Positions 26,613-35,732 of a DNA stretch of 64,000 nucleotides are shown here, piece by piece. The stretch's first letter is position 1; each line of letters opens with the position of its first letter. Below the pieces are notes generated by a model. It ran no database searches, had not been told where the DNA came from, and worked only from the letters and a program-made list of their open reading frames with translations. Position numbers and translations under genes: made by a program. Source of the DNA: Methanomethylovorans sp937968035 (GTDB lineage Archaea > Halobacteriota > Methanosarcinia > Methanosarcinales > Methanosarcinaceae); the NCBI RefSeq assembly GCF_036802725.1, contig NZ_DAIRVT010000005.1. One strand, written 5' to 3'.

Positions 26613-28112
26613 CTAGTTCAGTGGTTCCTGCTGTGGAAGCCTTATTTTAAAAGTAGACCCTTTGCCTTCCTCGCTTTCCACCCACACCCTACCTTTATGC
26701 AATCCAACAAATTCTTTCACTAGTGCAAGCCCAAGCCCGGTGCCACCATAAATCTTCGAGGTAGACGGATCAACCTGCTTGAAAGGTTTGAATATAATAT
26801 CAATGGCATCCCGAGGGATCCCTATACCCGTGTCTGATACAGATACTTGCAATTCACTGTCAATAAGTTCCAGAGTAAGTGTCACAGACCCCTCAAAAGA
26901 GGTGAACTTCACCGCATTGTCAAGCAAGTTATACATTATCTGCTTGAGCTTTGTCTTATCTGCACATACCTGTGCATTATTGGTAAGTTCATTGATCTCA
27001 AATCTTATGTTCTTCCTAACTGCCATAGGATGGATGACTATACTTAGATCATCCAATAACTCTTGAATATAAAATCTCTCACAATACAATTCCATTTTTC
27101 CTGCTTCTACTTTAGAAATATCCAATATCGTATTGATGAGATGCAACAGGTGTTTTCCACTGTTCAAGATGTTCCGGACATATTTTGCTTGTTTGTCATT
27201 CATATCTCCAAATGTCCCTTCATTCAAGATCTGGGAAAAACCAATTATAGAATTAAGTGGAGTTCTTAGTTCATGGCTCATATTCGCCAGGAATTCGGAC
27301 TTTGCCCTGCTGGCCTCCTCTGCTACAAGCTTCGCATGTAACATCACCTCTTCTGCTTGTTTACGTTCATTGATATCCTGGAAGCTCTCAAGTATATACT
27401 GTTTACCATGAAGACTGATCCTTTTAGTGTTCTTGAGAATGGGATTCTTCCTACCATCCTTGCATTTGATAGTAGTGTCCATGCCCTGAAACCCATTAAG
27501 TCCCTCAACCCATATAGGACATTTTTTTGATCCTGATCCTTTTGGGCACAGAATATCACATAACTGGCCTACAAGTTCTTCCTTTGAAAAACCCGTGATC
27601 TCGCAGGTCTTATGATTAACATCCTCGATAATATAATCCTGCCCAATGATCAGAGTGCCGCTGGGAATGTTTTCATACAGCGCCTGGAACTTTTCTTCAC
27701 TTTCCTTTAAGGTTGCCTCTGCAAGCTTCCTTTGGGTAATATCCCTTTGCGAGGTAAGAAAACCACATAAATTTCCATTGTCATCATAGAAGCGGTAGAA
27801 GCCCAATTCACAAAAGAATGTATTACCCTCCTTTTTTTCAGATAAAGAGTCAATAGAATAACTTCCACCATTATTCAGAATATCTTTTATTTTATCCTTC
27901 ACTTGTTCGCTGAGACTGTCCACTTTCAAAATATCAATTGACTTGCCTCTCAATTCATCTAACGTCCAGCCAAAAAGATCTTCTGCAGCTTTATTCACAT
28001 ATAATATCCCAAACTCGCTGTTCAAATAGATCATACTATCCCTGGACTGCTGCGCCATGTTTTTGAGTACGATAAGTTCGATCTCTGAAGACTCACGTTC
28101 CGTGATATCCAT
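26613..28112 (-). CDS. Cytoplasmic PAS-PAS sensor histidine kinase
   Basis: 499 residues without a signal or membrane segment. Two PAS domains (about 18-125 and 138-250; linkers FLTSQRDITQRKLAE and SFQDINERKQAE are typical PAC ends), a HisKA domain with H-box FLANMSHELRTPLNSIIGFS (phospho-acceptor His 280), and a HATPase_c domain with N box MYNLLDNAVKF, G1 VSDTGIGIP and G2 GGTGLGLALVKEF. PAS2 contains three cysteines (CDILCP, KKCPIW) that might bind a cofactor. No response regulator is adjacent, as is common in Methanosarcinales. It is transcribed away from the hydrolase at 28356. Signal unknown. Confidence 0.93.
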   Translation of the reverse strand: MDITERESSEIELIVLKNMAQQSRDSMIYLNSEFGILYVNKAAEDLFGWTLDELRGKSIDILKVDSLSEQVKDKIKDILNNGGSYSIDSLSEKKEGNTFFCELGFYRFYDDNGNLCGFLTSQRDITQRKLAEATLKESEEKFQALYENIPSGTLIIGQDYIIEDVNHKTCEITGFSKEELVGQLCDILCPKGSGSKKCPIWVEGLNGFQGMDTTIKCKDGRKNPILKNTKRISLHGKQYILESFQDINERKQAEEVMLHAKLVAEEASRAKSEFLANMSHELRTPLNSIIGFSQILNEGTFGDMNDKQAKYVRNILNSGKHLLHLINTILDISKVEAGKMELYCERFYIQELLDDLSIVIHPMAVRKNIRFEINELTNNAQVCADKTKLKQIMYNLLDNAVKFTSFEGSVTLTLELIDSELQVSVSDTGIGIPRDAIDIIFKPFKQVDPSTSKIYGGTGLGLALVKEFVGLHKGRVWVESEEGKGSTFKIRLPQQEPLN

Positions 28113-28306
28113 TCTTGTCCCTCATATGAACATTAGAAGATTATTTGTATGATCAACTGCCATGGTATGAATATACTCTCTATCTGCATATATAATATTC
28201 TACTTATAAAAATTTATATTCAGCATTAAATCATATGTAAAACGGAAACATAAATTGAAAGGAGTATCAATGTACATTTATAACCCATGTTTTTCAGAGG
28301 GAAATA

Positions 28307-28315
28307 ATTTAAATA
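28307..28315 (+). promoter_or_regulatory. TATA box for the alpha/beta hydrolase gene
   Basis: aatttaaata is an archaeal TATA box. Transcription about 25 bases downstream would begin near 28337, beyond the first ATG at 28332, which supports the second ATG (28356) as the true start. Confidence 0.5.
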
Positions 28316-28355
28316 TTTAGAATAGTGGATAATGAAACATCAATGGGGAGATCGG

Positions 28356-29303
28356 ATGAAAAGGAAGAAAAAATTGAAGGGCAATGCCCTGCAAAATCGC
28401 AGTAAGGACATCCAGATGCGCAGTATCGCAATCGGAATAGGTGTTGTACTTATGATCACGGGTGTCATAGGAATATTACACAACATGAGAAGTTCCGAGG
28501 AATGGTCTGTTTCTGATGAAGGGGTACTATCTTATGATCTGCCGGAAAAAGTAGATCATTCTATCACTGAAGCTAACACGACAGAAAATGGGAATGCGCT
28601 CAAGTCGCTTACATTCGCTAGTGAACACAGCATCATACAAGGACTAATACGTCTTCCTTTATCCAGCAAAAAAGTCCCTGGCATAGTAGTGCTTCCCGGA
28701 GCTGGGATCACAAAGGAAGAACAACAGGGGCTTGCATCTGACCTTGCAGATATGGGATACGCCACCATCACTATCGATCAGCGTAACCAGGGGGTTGTGA
28801 ACCCTGAAACTGATCTGGAACTATTTGAAGAAGGTAAAGGACCCTTTGAGTACAGCATGGTATATGATGCCCTCATGGCTGCTGAAGTGTTAAGGGAACA
28901 AAAGGAAGTGGATGCTGAAAATATAGCTATGCTTGGGATCAGTAACGGAGGCAGGTTTGCCATAATTGCAACAGCTCTTGACCCCAGGATCAAGGGAGTC
29001 ATTGGCATCAGTACATCGGGATACCAAACCGGTTCAATCGATAAGAACATGATTAATGAAAATGCATACAAATTCTACAGGTCCATAGATCCCGATAACT
29101 ACATAACAACAATATCACCCCGGAAAGTTGTGATGATCCATGCTATTAATGATACTATAGTTCCCTACAGCATGGCCGAGAGTACATTTGAATTGGCCAA
29201 AGAACCAAAAACAATGTATACCGTGAATGGAAGCATACACGGATACAGTCCATCTGCAAAAGGAGAATTAGAAAAAGAACTGGCAATTATCTTTGACCAA
29301 TGA
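28356..29303 (+). CDS. Membrane-anchored alpha/beta hydrolase
   Basis: About 315 residues. After a basic N-terminus (MKRKKKLKGNA) comes one hydrophobic segment, IAIGIGVVLMITGVIGIL, then an extracytoplasmic alpha/beta-hydrolase domain. The nucleophile elbow is LGISNGGRFA (GxSxG), the oxyanion strand is IVVLPGAGI, and candidate acid and His residues lie in MIHAINDTIVP and NGSIHGYSP. It resembles dienelactone-hydrolase/acyl-peptidase-type esterases. ATG 28356 is preferred over 28332 because ggggag stands five bases before it and a TATA box lies too close to the first ATG. Substrate unknown. Confidence 0.75.
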   Translation: MKRKKKLKGNALQNRSKDIQMRSIAIGIGVVLMITGVIGILHNMRSSEEWSVSDEGVLSYDLPEKVDHSITEANTTENGNALKSLTFASEHSIIQGLIRLPLSSKKVPGIVVLPGAGITKEEQQGLASDLADMGYATITIDQRNQGVVNPETDLELFEEGKGPFEYSMVYDALMAAEVLREQKEVDAENIAMLGISNGGRFAIIATALDPRIKGVIGISTSGYQTGSIDKNMINENAYKFYRSIDPDNYITTISPRKVVMIHAINDTIVPYSMAESTFELAKEPKTMYTVNGSIHGYSPSAKGELEKELAIIFDQ

Positions 29304-29610
29304 CCTGAATGAAGATCATCTAAGATCTCAACGGCATTTATCTGATGGCACCCGGATAAAAGCCTGCCCGCAAGATGAGTAAAAGCCGTCTTTTCTTTCA
29401 CATGGTTCATGAACTAGTATATTATCCACAAAGTTACTTTCTCTGTTAGGTTCAATAGTATCGAGAGACACCTGATGATCACCTGTATTAAATAGATACT
29501 AATGCAGATATATACAAGAGATATATAAAACTCACTCTTTGTAAAGAACACATCTTTTATTATAGACCTTATCTATTACATGTTGTCTGAAAGATACAGA
29601 GAGGAAATTC
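29304..29610 (+). other. 307-bp intergenic region with foldable segment
   Basis: No gene seen. acggc (29331-29335) can pair with gccgt about 50 bases on, enclosing a tttatc/gataaa hairpin, and the outer stem is followed by cttttctttc; this may be the hydrolase terminator or a small RNA. Nearer the next gene, atatataaa at 29521-29529 is a TATA box for the HAD gene, about 80 bases before its ATG. Confidence 0.4.
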
Positions 29611-30324
29611 ATGAAGCTTGAAACACAGGCTATACTCAATACAGATGACCTTACCTGCATCATGTTCGATATGGACAATACGCTTTTTGATTTTGTGGAA
29701 GCAAAAACACGTGCTTGCCAGGAGATAGTGGACCACCTTGGATGTGGAGATGCCCTCGAACTTCTCCAGTACTTCAGAAGACCAGGCTGCGGCTTCGAAG
29801 ACTGGAACAATATACGGGACTATATTTTGGACATGGGTGTATTCTCACGATCTACGTATGATGAATGCTGTAAGATATACGAAACAGAGAAATTAAGAGC
29901 TGTGGATCCATATCCAAACGCCATTCCCACTATCAGGGAACTCAAGAATATGGGACTGAAAATTGCAATACTTACAGATGCACATAGTAAAAATGCAAAA
30001 AAGAGACTTGAAAAGACCGGTTTCTCTCAATGGCTGGATGCTCTCTTCTGTGCGGACATCACAGGTTCAAGCAAACCTTCGCATCAAACTTTCCTTTTTG
30101 CTCTGGAAGCACTTGACCTGCAGCCATGTGAAACTCTCTTCGTTGGGGACAGCCTGCGCAGGGACATTGCACCTTCAAAGGCTTTAGGAATGCTCACTGC
30201 CTATGCAGCTTACGGGGACAGGAACAACGATCCATACAGAAGTTCCGGAACTGCATATCCTGATATTATACTGAACGATATCAGCGAAGTGCTCGACCTG
30301 TTCAAAACTGGAAAAAGAGAATGA
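29611..30324 (+). CDS. HAD-superfamily phosphatase (subfamily IA)
   Basis: 237-residue haloacid-dehalogenase-like hydrolase. Motif I MFDMDNTLFDF (nucleophile and acid/base Asp), motif II AILTDAHSK, motif III Lys in GSSKPSHQTF, motif IV FVGDSLRRDI. Size and cap place it with phosphoglycolate-phosphatase/nucleotidase-type HADs. agagaggaaattc precedes the ATG. It overlaps the following flavoprotein gene by four bases (ATGA), so the two are co-translated. Substrate cannot be told from sequence. Confidence 0.85.
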   Translation: MKLETQAILNTDDLTCIMFDMDNTLFDFVEAKTRACQEIVDHLGCGDALELLQYFRRPGCGFEDWNNIRDYILDMGVFSRSTYDECCKIYETEKLRAVDPYPNAIPTIRELKNMGLKIAILTDAHSKNAKKRLEKTGFSQWLDALFCADITGSSKPSHQTFLFALEALDLQPCETLFVGDSLRRDIAPSKALGMLTAYAAYGDRNNDPYRSSGTAYPDIILNDISEVLDLFKTGKRE

Positions 30325-31520
30325 ACATGCAGTATGATGTCATTGTTGTAGGAGGCGGACCTGTCGGCTCAACTGCAGCACGCTACGCATCTGAGGAAGG
30401 AGCAAGGGTTTTGCTTATTGAAGAACATGCTTTTATAGGTTCACCGGTGGGGTGTACAGGCCTGCTCAGCACACGTGCGGTAAAAGAATGCGATGTTGAA
30501 CCTTCGGATGACTTTGTCCTTAACTCTGTCAGAGGAGCCTATGTTCATCCACCCTCTGAAAGACCATTGCCTATAGACGGAGGCAAAACAAAAGCGTACG
30601 TAGTTTCAAGAAAAATGTTCGACAGAACACTTTTCAGGATGGCAGCAGATGCCGGGGTTGACGTGATGCTCAGGACACGTGCAATAGGAATGCAGCTCAG
30701 CAACAGTTCCCAGACTCTCAGCGTGCTTGAAAAAGGCAACTTGCGGAACATCCGGACAAAAGTGATCATTGCTGCAGATGGAGTACGCAGTAATATGGCA
30801 AAGATGGCAGGTCTTGGCAATGTGCAGAGGATCATGCCAGGCATACAGGTAGAAGCTCCATACAGGTCAGATGACCCTGATTTTGTGGAGCTGTTCGTAG
30901 GTTCGAAGGCACCTGGTTTCTTTGCCTGGACAGTGCCGGTGGATGAACACGTTTCAAGAATAGGACTGGCAACCGATAGTATCAATGGCCCTGAAACTAA
31001 TGAATGCCTGAAATGGCTGCTACAGCATCATCCTCATATTGCGGCCCGCTATCAGGGTGGGCTAACAGATATGGTATTCGGCGGCATACCTATAGGACCC
31101 CTGCGCAGAACCTATGCTGATGGAATAATGGTAGTTGGTGATGCTGCCGGCCAAACTAAACCGACTTCCGGAGGTGGCATATATACAGGTGCTTTATGTG
31201 CCAAAATTGCCGGGAAGGTGGCAGCGTCCCTTGATGACGATGCTTCTGCAGGCAATTTACAACAATATGAGAAACAATGGAAAGCTGCCATTGGAAAAGA
31301 ACTTAGCATGGGTATGAAGATACATGATCTCATCAAAGGTCTCAGCGACAGCGAACTGGATGAGTTGCTAGGCGCTATGAACACACCTTCTATCATGGAC
31401 ACTATTACAGAATACGGGGATATGGACCATCCTTCGATACTCATCAGGAAAATGCTTGACCCAAGAAGGTCAGTGCATATGGTGAAGCTTTTCACAGCCT
31501 TTGCAAAAGCTGTGCTGTGA
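30321..31520 (+). CDS. Geranylgeranyl reductase-family flavoprotein
   Basis: 399 residues. FAD-binding N-terminus VVGGGPVGSTAARYA, the family's CTGLLS and KAYVVSRKMFDR segments, the PGFFAWTVP motif that corresponds to the conserved PxxYxWxFP of geranylgeranyl reductases, and the second FAD motif VVGDAAGQTKPTSGGGIYTG. Archaeal members saturate isoprenoid chains of membrane lipids or of quinone-type carriers such as methanophenazine. Methanogens carry several paralogues, so this one's exact lipid is unknown. A second ATG lies two codons on (30327). It is coupled to the HAD phosphatase by a four-base overlap. Confidence 0.85.
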   Translation: MNMQYDVIVVGGGPVGSTAARYASEEGARVLLIEEHAFIGSPVGCTGLLSTRAVKECDVEPSDDFVLNSVRGAYVHPPSERPLPIDGGKTKAYVVSRKMFDRTLFRMAADAGVDVMLRTRAIGMQLSNSSQTLSVLEKGNLRNIRTKVIIAADGVRSNMAKMAGLGNVQRIMPGIQVEAPYRSDDPDFVELFVGSKAPGFFAWTVPVDEHVSRIGLATDSINGPETNECLKWLLQHHPHIAARYQGGLTDMVFGGIPIGPLRRTYADGIMVVGDAAGQTKPTSGGGIYTGALCAKIAGKVAASLDDDASAGNLQQYEKQWKAAIGKELSMGMKIHDLIKGLSDSELDELLGAMNTPSIMDTITEYGDMDHPSILIRKMLDPRRSVHMVKLFTAFAKAVL

Positions 31521-31550
31521 GATCCAAACCTCAGAACCTGATATGAAGGA

Positions 31551-32054
31551 TCAGGATATACTTACCCCTTTTACACTTTTCAATTTGAGAAGTTCTTCTA
31601 CAACTTCTCCTGAAACCTTGCTGTCAGTGATAATTGTCAGGCGTGGTTCATTCGTAAAATAAGGGTCATCTGAAACTGCCTGCCTGATGCTGACACCATG
31701 AATGGAGATCACACCGGTAACATCGGCAATTATACCAGAATGTGCCGCATCATCTGGAATTATGATAATTACTCCAAGGCCAAGAGAAGGAGCCACATCC
31801 CTTAAGAATGGTATGGAATGCACTTTCTGGAATATATTCTTCAAGAGAGGGTCGTCAAGTATGGCCTCTGTGGTAGAGTCCACCACACGCCTGTCTACCC
31901 CTACCTCCCGTGCAAGCTGGGTATGGGGGATCTCTATCTTACCGGATGTAACTTTTCCCTCTTCGTTAACCTGAAAACCGCGCTCGAAAAGCAGCCTTAT
32001 GACTTTCTGCTGAGCAGGGTGTTTTTCGAATTTCTGCATTATCGTGCTCCACAT
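31551..32054 (-). CDS. HTH-ACT amino-acid metabolism regulator
   Basis: 167 residues with an N-terminal helix-turn-helix (HTQLAREVGVDRRVVDSTTE) and a C-terminal ACT-like domain (about 90-165; GVIIIIPDDAAHSGIIADVT, VSIRQAVSDDP). This is the archaeal family described as regulator of amino acid metabolism with ACT domain. It may sense an amino acid and control nearby genes; the divergent neighbour is the citrate/homocitrate-synthase-type gene. Starts at ATG 32054 or 32039 are both possible. ggatttataatttaaac on its strand is a TATA-like block just upstream. Confidence 0.8.
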   Translation of the reverse strand: MWSTIMQKFEKHPAQQKVIRLLFERGFQVNEEGKVTSGKIEIPHTQLAREVGVDRRVVDSTTEAILDDPLLKNIFQKVHSIPFLRDVAPSLGLGVIIIIPDDAAHSGIIADVTGVISIHGVSIRQAVSDDPYFTNEPRLTIITDSKVSGEVVEELLKLKSVKGVSIS

Positions 32055-32268
32055 GGTCTATAGATTAGCGTTTAAATTATAAATCCTTAAGTCAGATAAC
32101 CAAAGAAAACCTTTTAATCTGAACACACATGTAGAATAGCAGGTTTTGTACACACCTGCTGGACGGTCCTGTGATCCTTAAAAGCATATGGGGCCATGCC
32201 TTTAAATGCAGATGTGAACGTATTATTTTGCCAGACCATATTTGTGTTGGCGCTGTTGGAGGAAATAT

Positions 32269-33618
32269 ATGAAGACATACCGGGACTATGATGACCTGCC
32301 TAAGATAGAACTCCCCTATGGGCAGGAGGTGTCGATCAGTGACAGTACCTTAAGGGATGGAGCCCAGATGCCGGGCATTGTAATAAGAAGCAAGCACAAA
32401 GTGCAGATATACGAATATCTGCATATGATCGGCATTGAAAAGCTGGAAACATTTGTCTATAATGAAAGGGATAGAAAGGCTATCAAACTCATGCAGGACA
32501 AAGGATATGAATTCCCGGAAATAACAGGATGGGCTCGTGCAAATCCTGCGGATATCGATATGGTCCTCAATGTTGACGGAATAGAAGAAACAGGCATCCT
32601 CATGTCCGTGTCCGACCCCCATATCTACGATAAGATGAAACTTCCGACCAGGGAAGCAGCTCAGGAAAAGTATCTCAATGCTTTGCAATATGCAGTAGAC
32701 CATGGTCTTAGGACACGCGCTCATATCGAAGATATGACCCGTGCTGACAATTATGATTTCGTGTTCCCTCTGGTGGAAAAGATACTTGAGATCGATCCTG
32801 ACTGCACCATCCGGATCTGTGACACCATAGGATATGGCATCCCGTTCATGAACGTGGATGAACCCTACGGAATACCCACTATTGTGAAATACCTGAAACA
32901 AGATCTCGGTGCAAAGAACATAGAAACCCACTGTCACGACGACTTTGGGCTTGCAGTCGCAAACTCCCTGGCAGGCTACTGGCACGGTGCCAACTGGTCC
33001 AATGTGACATACCTGGGTATTGGCGAGAGGGCAGGCAATGCAGAGATGGAAAAACTGCTGGTCTTTCTGAAAAGGCGTATCAAGGGCTTTGAGAAATATG
33101 ATCTGAGCTGCCTTGTGGAATTTGCCAAGTTCATGGAGAAGGAGATCGGTATAAGGATACCCCGAAATAAATCTGTGGTGGGGCAGAACGTATTTGCCCA
33201 TGAGTCCGGCATCCATACTGCAGGCGTCATCAAGAACCCCTTCACATATGAACCATATCCACCCGAGATGGTTGGAGGCCAAAGGAACTTCCTCATCGGG
33301 GATTCTTCGGGAATAGAGGTACTTAAGTTCAAGGTACAGGAAACGCTAAAAGAAATGATGGATGTCCACATAGAGGTAGATAAGAACGATAAGCGTCTAA
33401 GGAATATACAGGCAGACATCCAGAGACTCTTCAATGAAGAAAAGAGGGTTTCCTGCATTTCCGATGAGGAGATCCGCGCCTATGTCAAGAAGTACTTCAT
33501 GTTCAACCCCATAGTGAACCAGGACCTGCATCGCAGAGAGGACGATGAAGGCCAGGACCATGCTCCGGGAAACGATCAGCGTGAGATCAAACCTCGTATG
33601 TACGACGAAGTGGACTGA
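32269..33618 (+). CDS. Re-citrate synthase / homocitrate synthase-family enzyme
   Basis: A 449-residue HMGL/LeuA-type acyltransferase. The active-site strand is ISDSTLRDGAQMPG, metal ligands are in ETHCHDDFGLAVANS, and NVFAHESGIHTAGV marks the C-terminal part. Internal runs such as TGWARANPADIDMV, TGILMSVSDPHIY, HIEDMTRADNYDF and IRICDTIGYG resemble the clostridial Re-citrate synthase more than AksA or LeuA, as I remember those sequences. If so it condenses acetyl-CoA and oxaloacetate. The start is ATG 32269, after ttggaggaaat; a longer frame from 32242 lacks support. An isocitrate-dehydrogenase-like gene is convergent. Homocitrate synthase remains possible. Confidence 0.75.
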   Translation: MKTYRDYDDLPKIELPYGQEVSISDSTLRDGAQMPGIVIRSKHKVQIYEYLHMIGIEKLETFVYNERDRKAIKLMQDKGYEFPEITGWARANPADIDMVLNVDGIEETGILMSVSDPHIYDKMKLPTREAAQEKYLNALQYAVDHGLRTRAHIEDMTRADNYDFVFPLVEKILEIDPDCTIRICDTIGYGIPFMNVDEPYGIPTIVKYLKQDLGAKNIETHCHDDFGLAVANSLAGYWHGANWSNVTYLGIGERAGNAEMEKLLVFLKRRIKGFEKYDLSCLVEFAKFMEKEIGIRIPRNKSVVGQNVFAHESGIHTAGVIKNPFTYEPYPPEMVGGQRNFLIGDSSGIEVLKFKVQETLKEMMDVHIEVDKNDKRLRNIQADIQRLFNEEKRVSCISDEEIRAYVKKYFMFNPIVNQDLHRREDDEGQDHAPGNDQREIKPRMYDEVD

Positions 33619-33753
33619 ATAGTATAGAACACAGAAGCACTGGCAGACTGCTCAATATTAAATGTAATGGATGTCTGCCACCAATTTTGTTTTATTGATC
33701 TCCTGATTGGGACCGGTTTTTAGAGAGTCTATAAAAATAATAAAGAGAAGCTA

Positions 33754-34782
33754 TTACTTAAGCTCCTCTGCAGTATACTTTGCGATCGCATTTGTCATCT
33801 CACTGAGCTTTGCATTGCCTCCCAGATCGTACGTGACATACTTGCCTTCGGATATGACACGCTCAGTAGCCCTGAATATGGCTGCCGACCTCTCTGGTTC
33901 ACCCAGATATCCGAGCATCCAGGCACCTGCAAGTACTGTAGCCACAGGATTCACTTTGTCCAATCCTGCATATTTGGGCGCAGAACCGTGAGCTGGCTCG
34001 AACATGGCGAAATTATCGCCAATATTGGCAGAATATATCAGACCGATGCTTCCCACAAGGGCAGAACATTCCTCACTGAGCACATCCATGAACAGGTTAG
34101 TGGAAAGTAACACTTTGTTGTTGAAGATCTGCGGGTTCTTGATCAGCTGCTGTGCTATATTGTCGATATGATATTCCCACACTTCAATACCCGGATAGTT
34201 CTGGGCCGCTTTGTTCACTTCTTCCAGGAACAGACCACATGTCCGCCTGAGAATATTGCTTTTGTGGATAGCCACAACTGTATCATAATTTCTTCTTTTG
34301 GCCTCCTCAAAGGCATATCTTGCAACCTTGCCGCTTGCTGTGCGAGTGATCTTCCTGATGGCTATGGCCACATCATCGGTAAGACGTATCTCCTCGCCCA
34401 CATACAGCCCTTCCGTACCTTCACGTACACACACAAAATCAACATCACCAAGAGGTCTGCTGGTATTAGGGAAGGTCTTGATGGGACGCACGTTGGCATA
34501 AAGATCATATTTCTGCCTGATGGAGACAGCCACACTTCTTGGAGCTCCCACTATACCAGGGGTTGTCGTAGGACCCTTGTAGCATGCATTAGAACTGTCA
34601 AGGATATCCCAGGTCTCATCAGGGATAAGGGAATTTCCACCATGCTGCTCCCACCATGTGGCACCGGCATCACAGGTTATGAACTCCACATCAGTTCCGG
34701 CAGCTTCCATTACCTTGAACATCGCATCCACCAGTTCGGGACCTACGCCATCTCCTTTAATTACTGCTGCAGTCTTGCTCAC
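33754..34782 (-). CDS. Isocitrate/isopropylmalate dehydrogenase-family enzyme, probably isocitrate dehydrogenase
   Basis: 342-residue beta-decarboxylating dehydrogenase. GDGVGPELV at the N-terminus, substrate loop GPTTTPGIVGAPRSVAVSIR, DLYANVRP, REGTEGLYVGEE, the catalytic Lys in IHKSNILRRT, and FEPAHGSAPKYAG at the C-terminal side. The GPTTTP..S..V..R pattern fits isocitrate better than isopropylmalate or homoisocitrate, but these enzymes are hard to separate by eye. It faces the citrate-synthase-type gene, supporting an oxidative route from oxaloacetate to 2-oxoglutarate. Start ATG 34782. Confidence 0.8.
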   Translation of the reverse strand: MSKTAAVIKGDGVGPELVDAMFKVMEAAGTDVEFITCDAGATWWEQHGGNSLIPDETWDILDSSNACYKGPTTTPGIVGAPRSVAVSIRQKYDLYANVRPIKTFPNTSRPLGDVDFVCVREGTEGLYVGEEIRLTDDVAIAIRKITRTASGKVARYAFEEAKRRNYDTVVAIHKSNILRRTCGLFLEEVNKAAQNYPGIEVWEYHIDNIAQQLIKNPQIFNNKVLLSTNLFMDVLSEECSALVGSIGLIYSANIGDNFAMFEPAHGSAPKYAGLDKVNPVATVLAGAWMLGYLGEPERSAAIFRATERVISEGKYVTYDLGGNAKLSEMTNAIAKYTAEELK

Positions 34783-34877
34783 TATTAATCACCGACCATT
34801 CTAAAGGCATAGGTCATTTTTAAGCCTTCGCCATGAAACACGAAACTTTAATCCTGATATAACATATATATTCAAGT

Positions 34878-35720
34878 ATGAGTGGCAATTTCCCCATAAC
34901 AGATGAACACATGCATATAGATCCCAGAAGCAAAGGTCTTGAAGCTGTCAAGGAGTTCCAGCAGGCAGGAGGAACACACATATTCCTTGTGATGAAGCCA
35001 TCCTGGACACTAGGTGTCAAAGTCACAAGGGCTGAGGACCAGATAGCTGTTTTTGAAGAGACCATAGAGATCTCCAGACAGATCAATGAGACCGGCGTGA
35101 GATCTTTTCCTGTGCTGGGGGTGCATCCTGCTGAGATTACTCATCTTCTGGAGTACATGGACCTGCAAACTGCAGTAAGAACGATGAAAGGAGGACTGGA
35201 CATAGCTGCCGGATATGTGGAAAAAGGACTTGCTGTGGGTTTGAAAAGTGGGAGGCCACACTATCCGGTCACACCTGAAGTATGGAAGGCTTCAAATGAA
35301 ATAATGGAACATGCCTTCACCCTGGCAAAAGAACTGGATTGCGCCGTGCAGCTGCATACGGAAAGCGTAGGAGAGCCCGAGCTTGAGGACATTACCGCCC
35401 ATGCCAGGAAAACAGGCATCAGCCTTCATAAAGTGGTAAAACATTACGCTCCCCCCCTGGTGAACGCCTGTGAACGACTTGGCATATTTCCCGGAGTGCT
35501 GGCGGGCAAAGGGGCCATAGAAGAAGCATTGACCCAAGGCACCAGGTTCATGATGGAAACGGATTACATAGATGACCCGCAAAGGCCTGGGGCTGTACTT
35601 GGGCCCAAGACCATACCCAAAAGGACATTAAAACTTGCCGAAGAGTACGGGGAGGAGCCCTTCTGGAAGATCCACAAGGAAAACCCCGAACTTGTATATG
35701 ATGTCGACATCGAGCTTTAA
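34878..35720 (+). CDS. TatD-related metal-dependent hydrolase
   Basis: 280-residue TIM-barrel hydrolase of the archaeal TatD-like group. HMHIDP near the N-terminus supplies the HxH metal site; VLGVHPAE, QLHTESVGEPELED, KVVKHYAPP and METDYIDDP carry the further His and Asp ligands. TatD relatives are deoxyribonucleases or peptidyl/ester hydrolases; the function of this archaeal branch is not established. No Shine-Dalgarno precedes ATG 34878 and AT-rich sequence lies 20-35 bases upstream, so the mRNA may be leaderless. It converges on glycerate kinase with 12 bases between stops. Confidence 0.75.
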   Translation: MSGNFPITDEHMHIDPRSKGLEAVKEFQQAGGTHIFLVMKPSWTLGVKVTRAEDQIAVFEETIEISRQINETGVRSFPVLGVHPAEITHLLEYMDLQTAVRTMKGGLDIAAGYVEKGLAVGLKSGRPHYPVTPEVWKASNEIMEHAFTLAKELDCAVQLHTESVGEPELEDITAHARKTGISLHKVVKHYAPPLVNACERLGIFPGVLAGKGAIEEALTQGTRFMMETDYIDDPQRPGAVLGPKTIPKRTLKLAEEYGEEPFWKIHKENPELVYDVDIEL

Positions 35721-35732
35721 CAACTCGTATAA

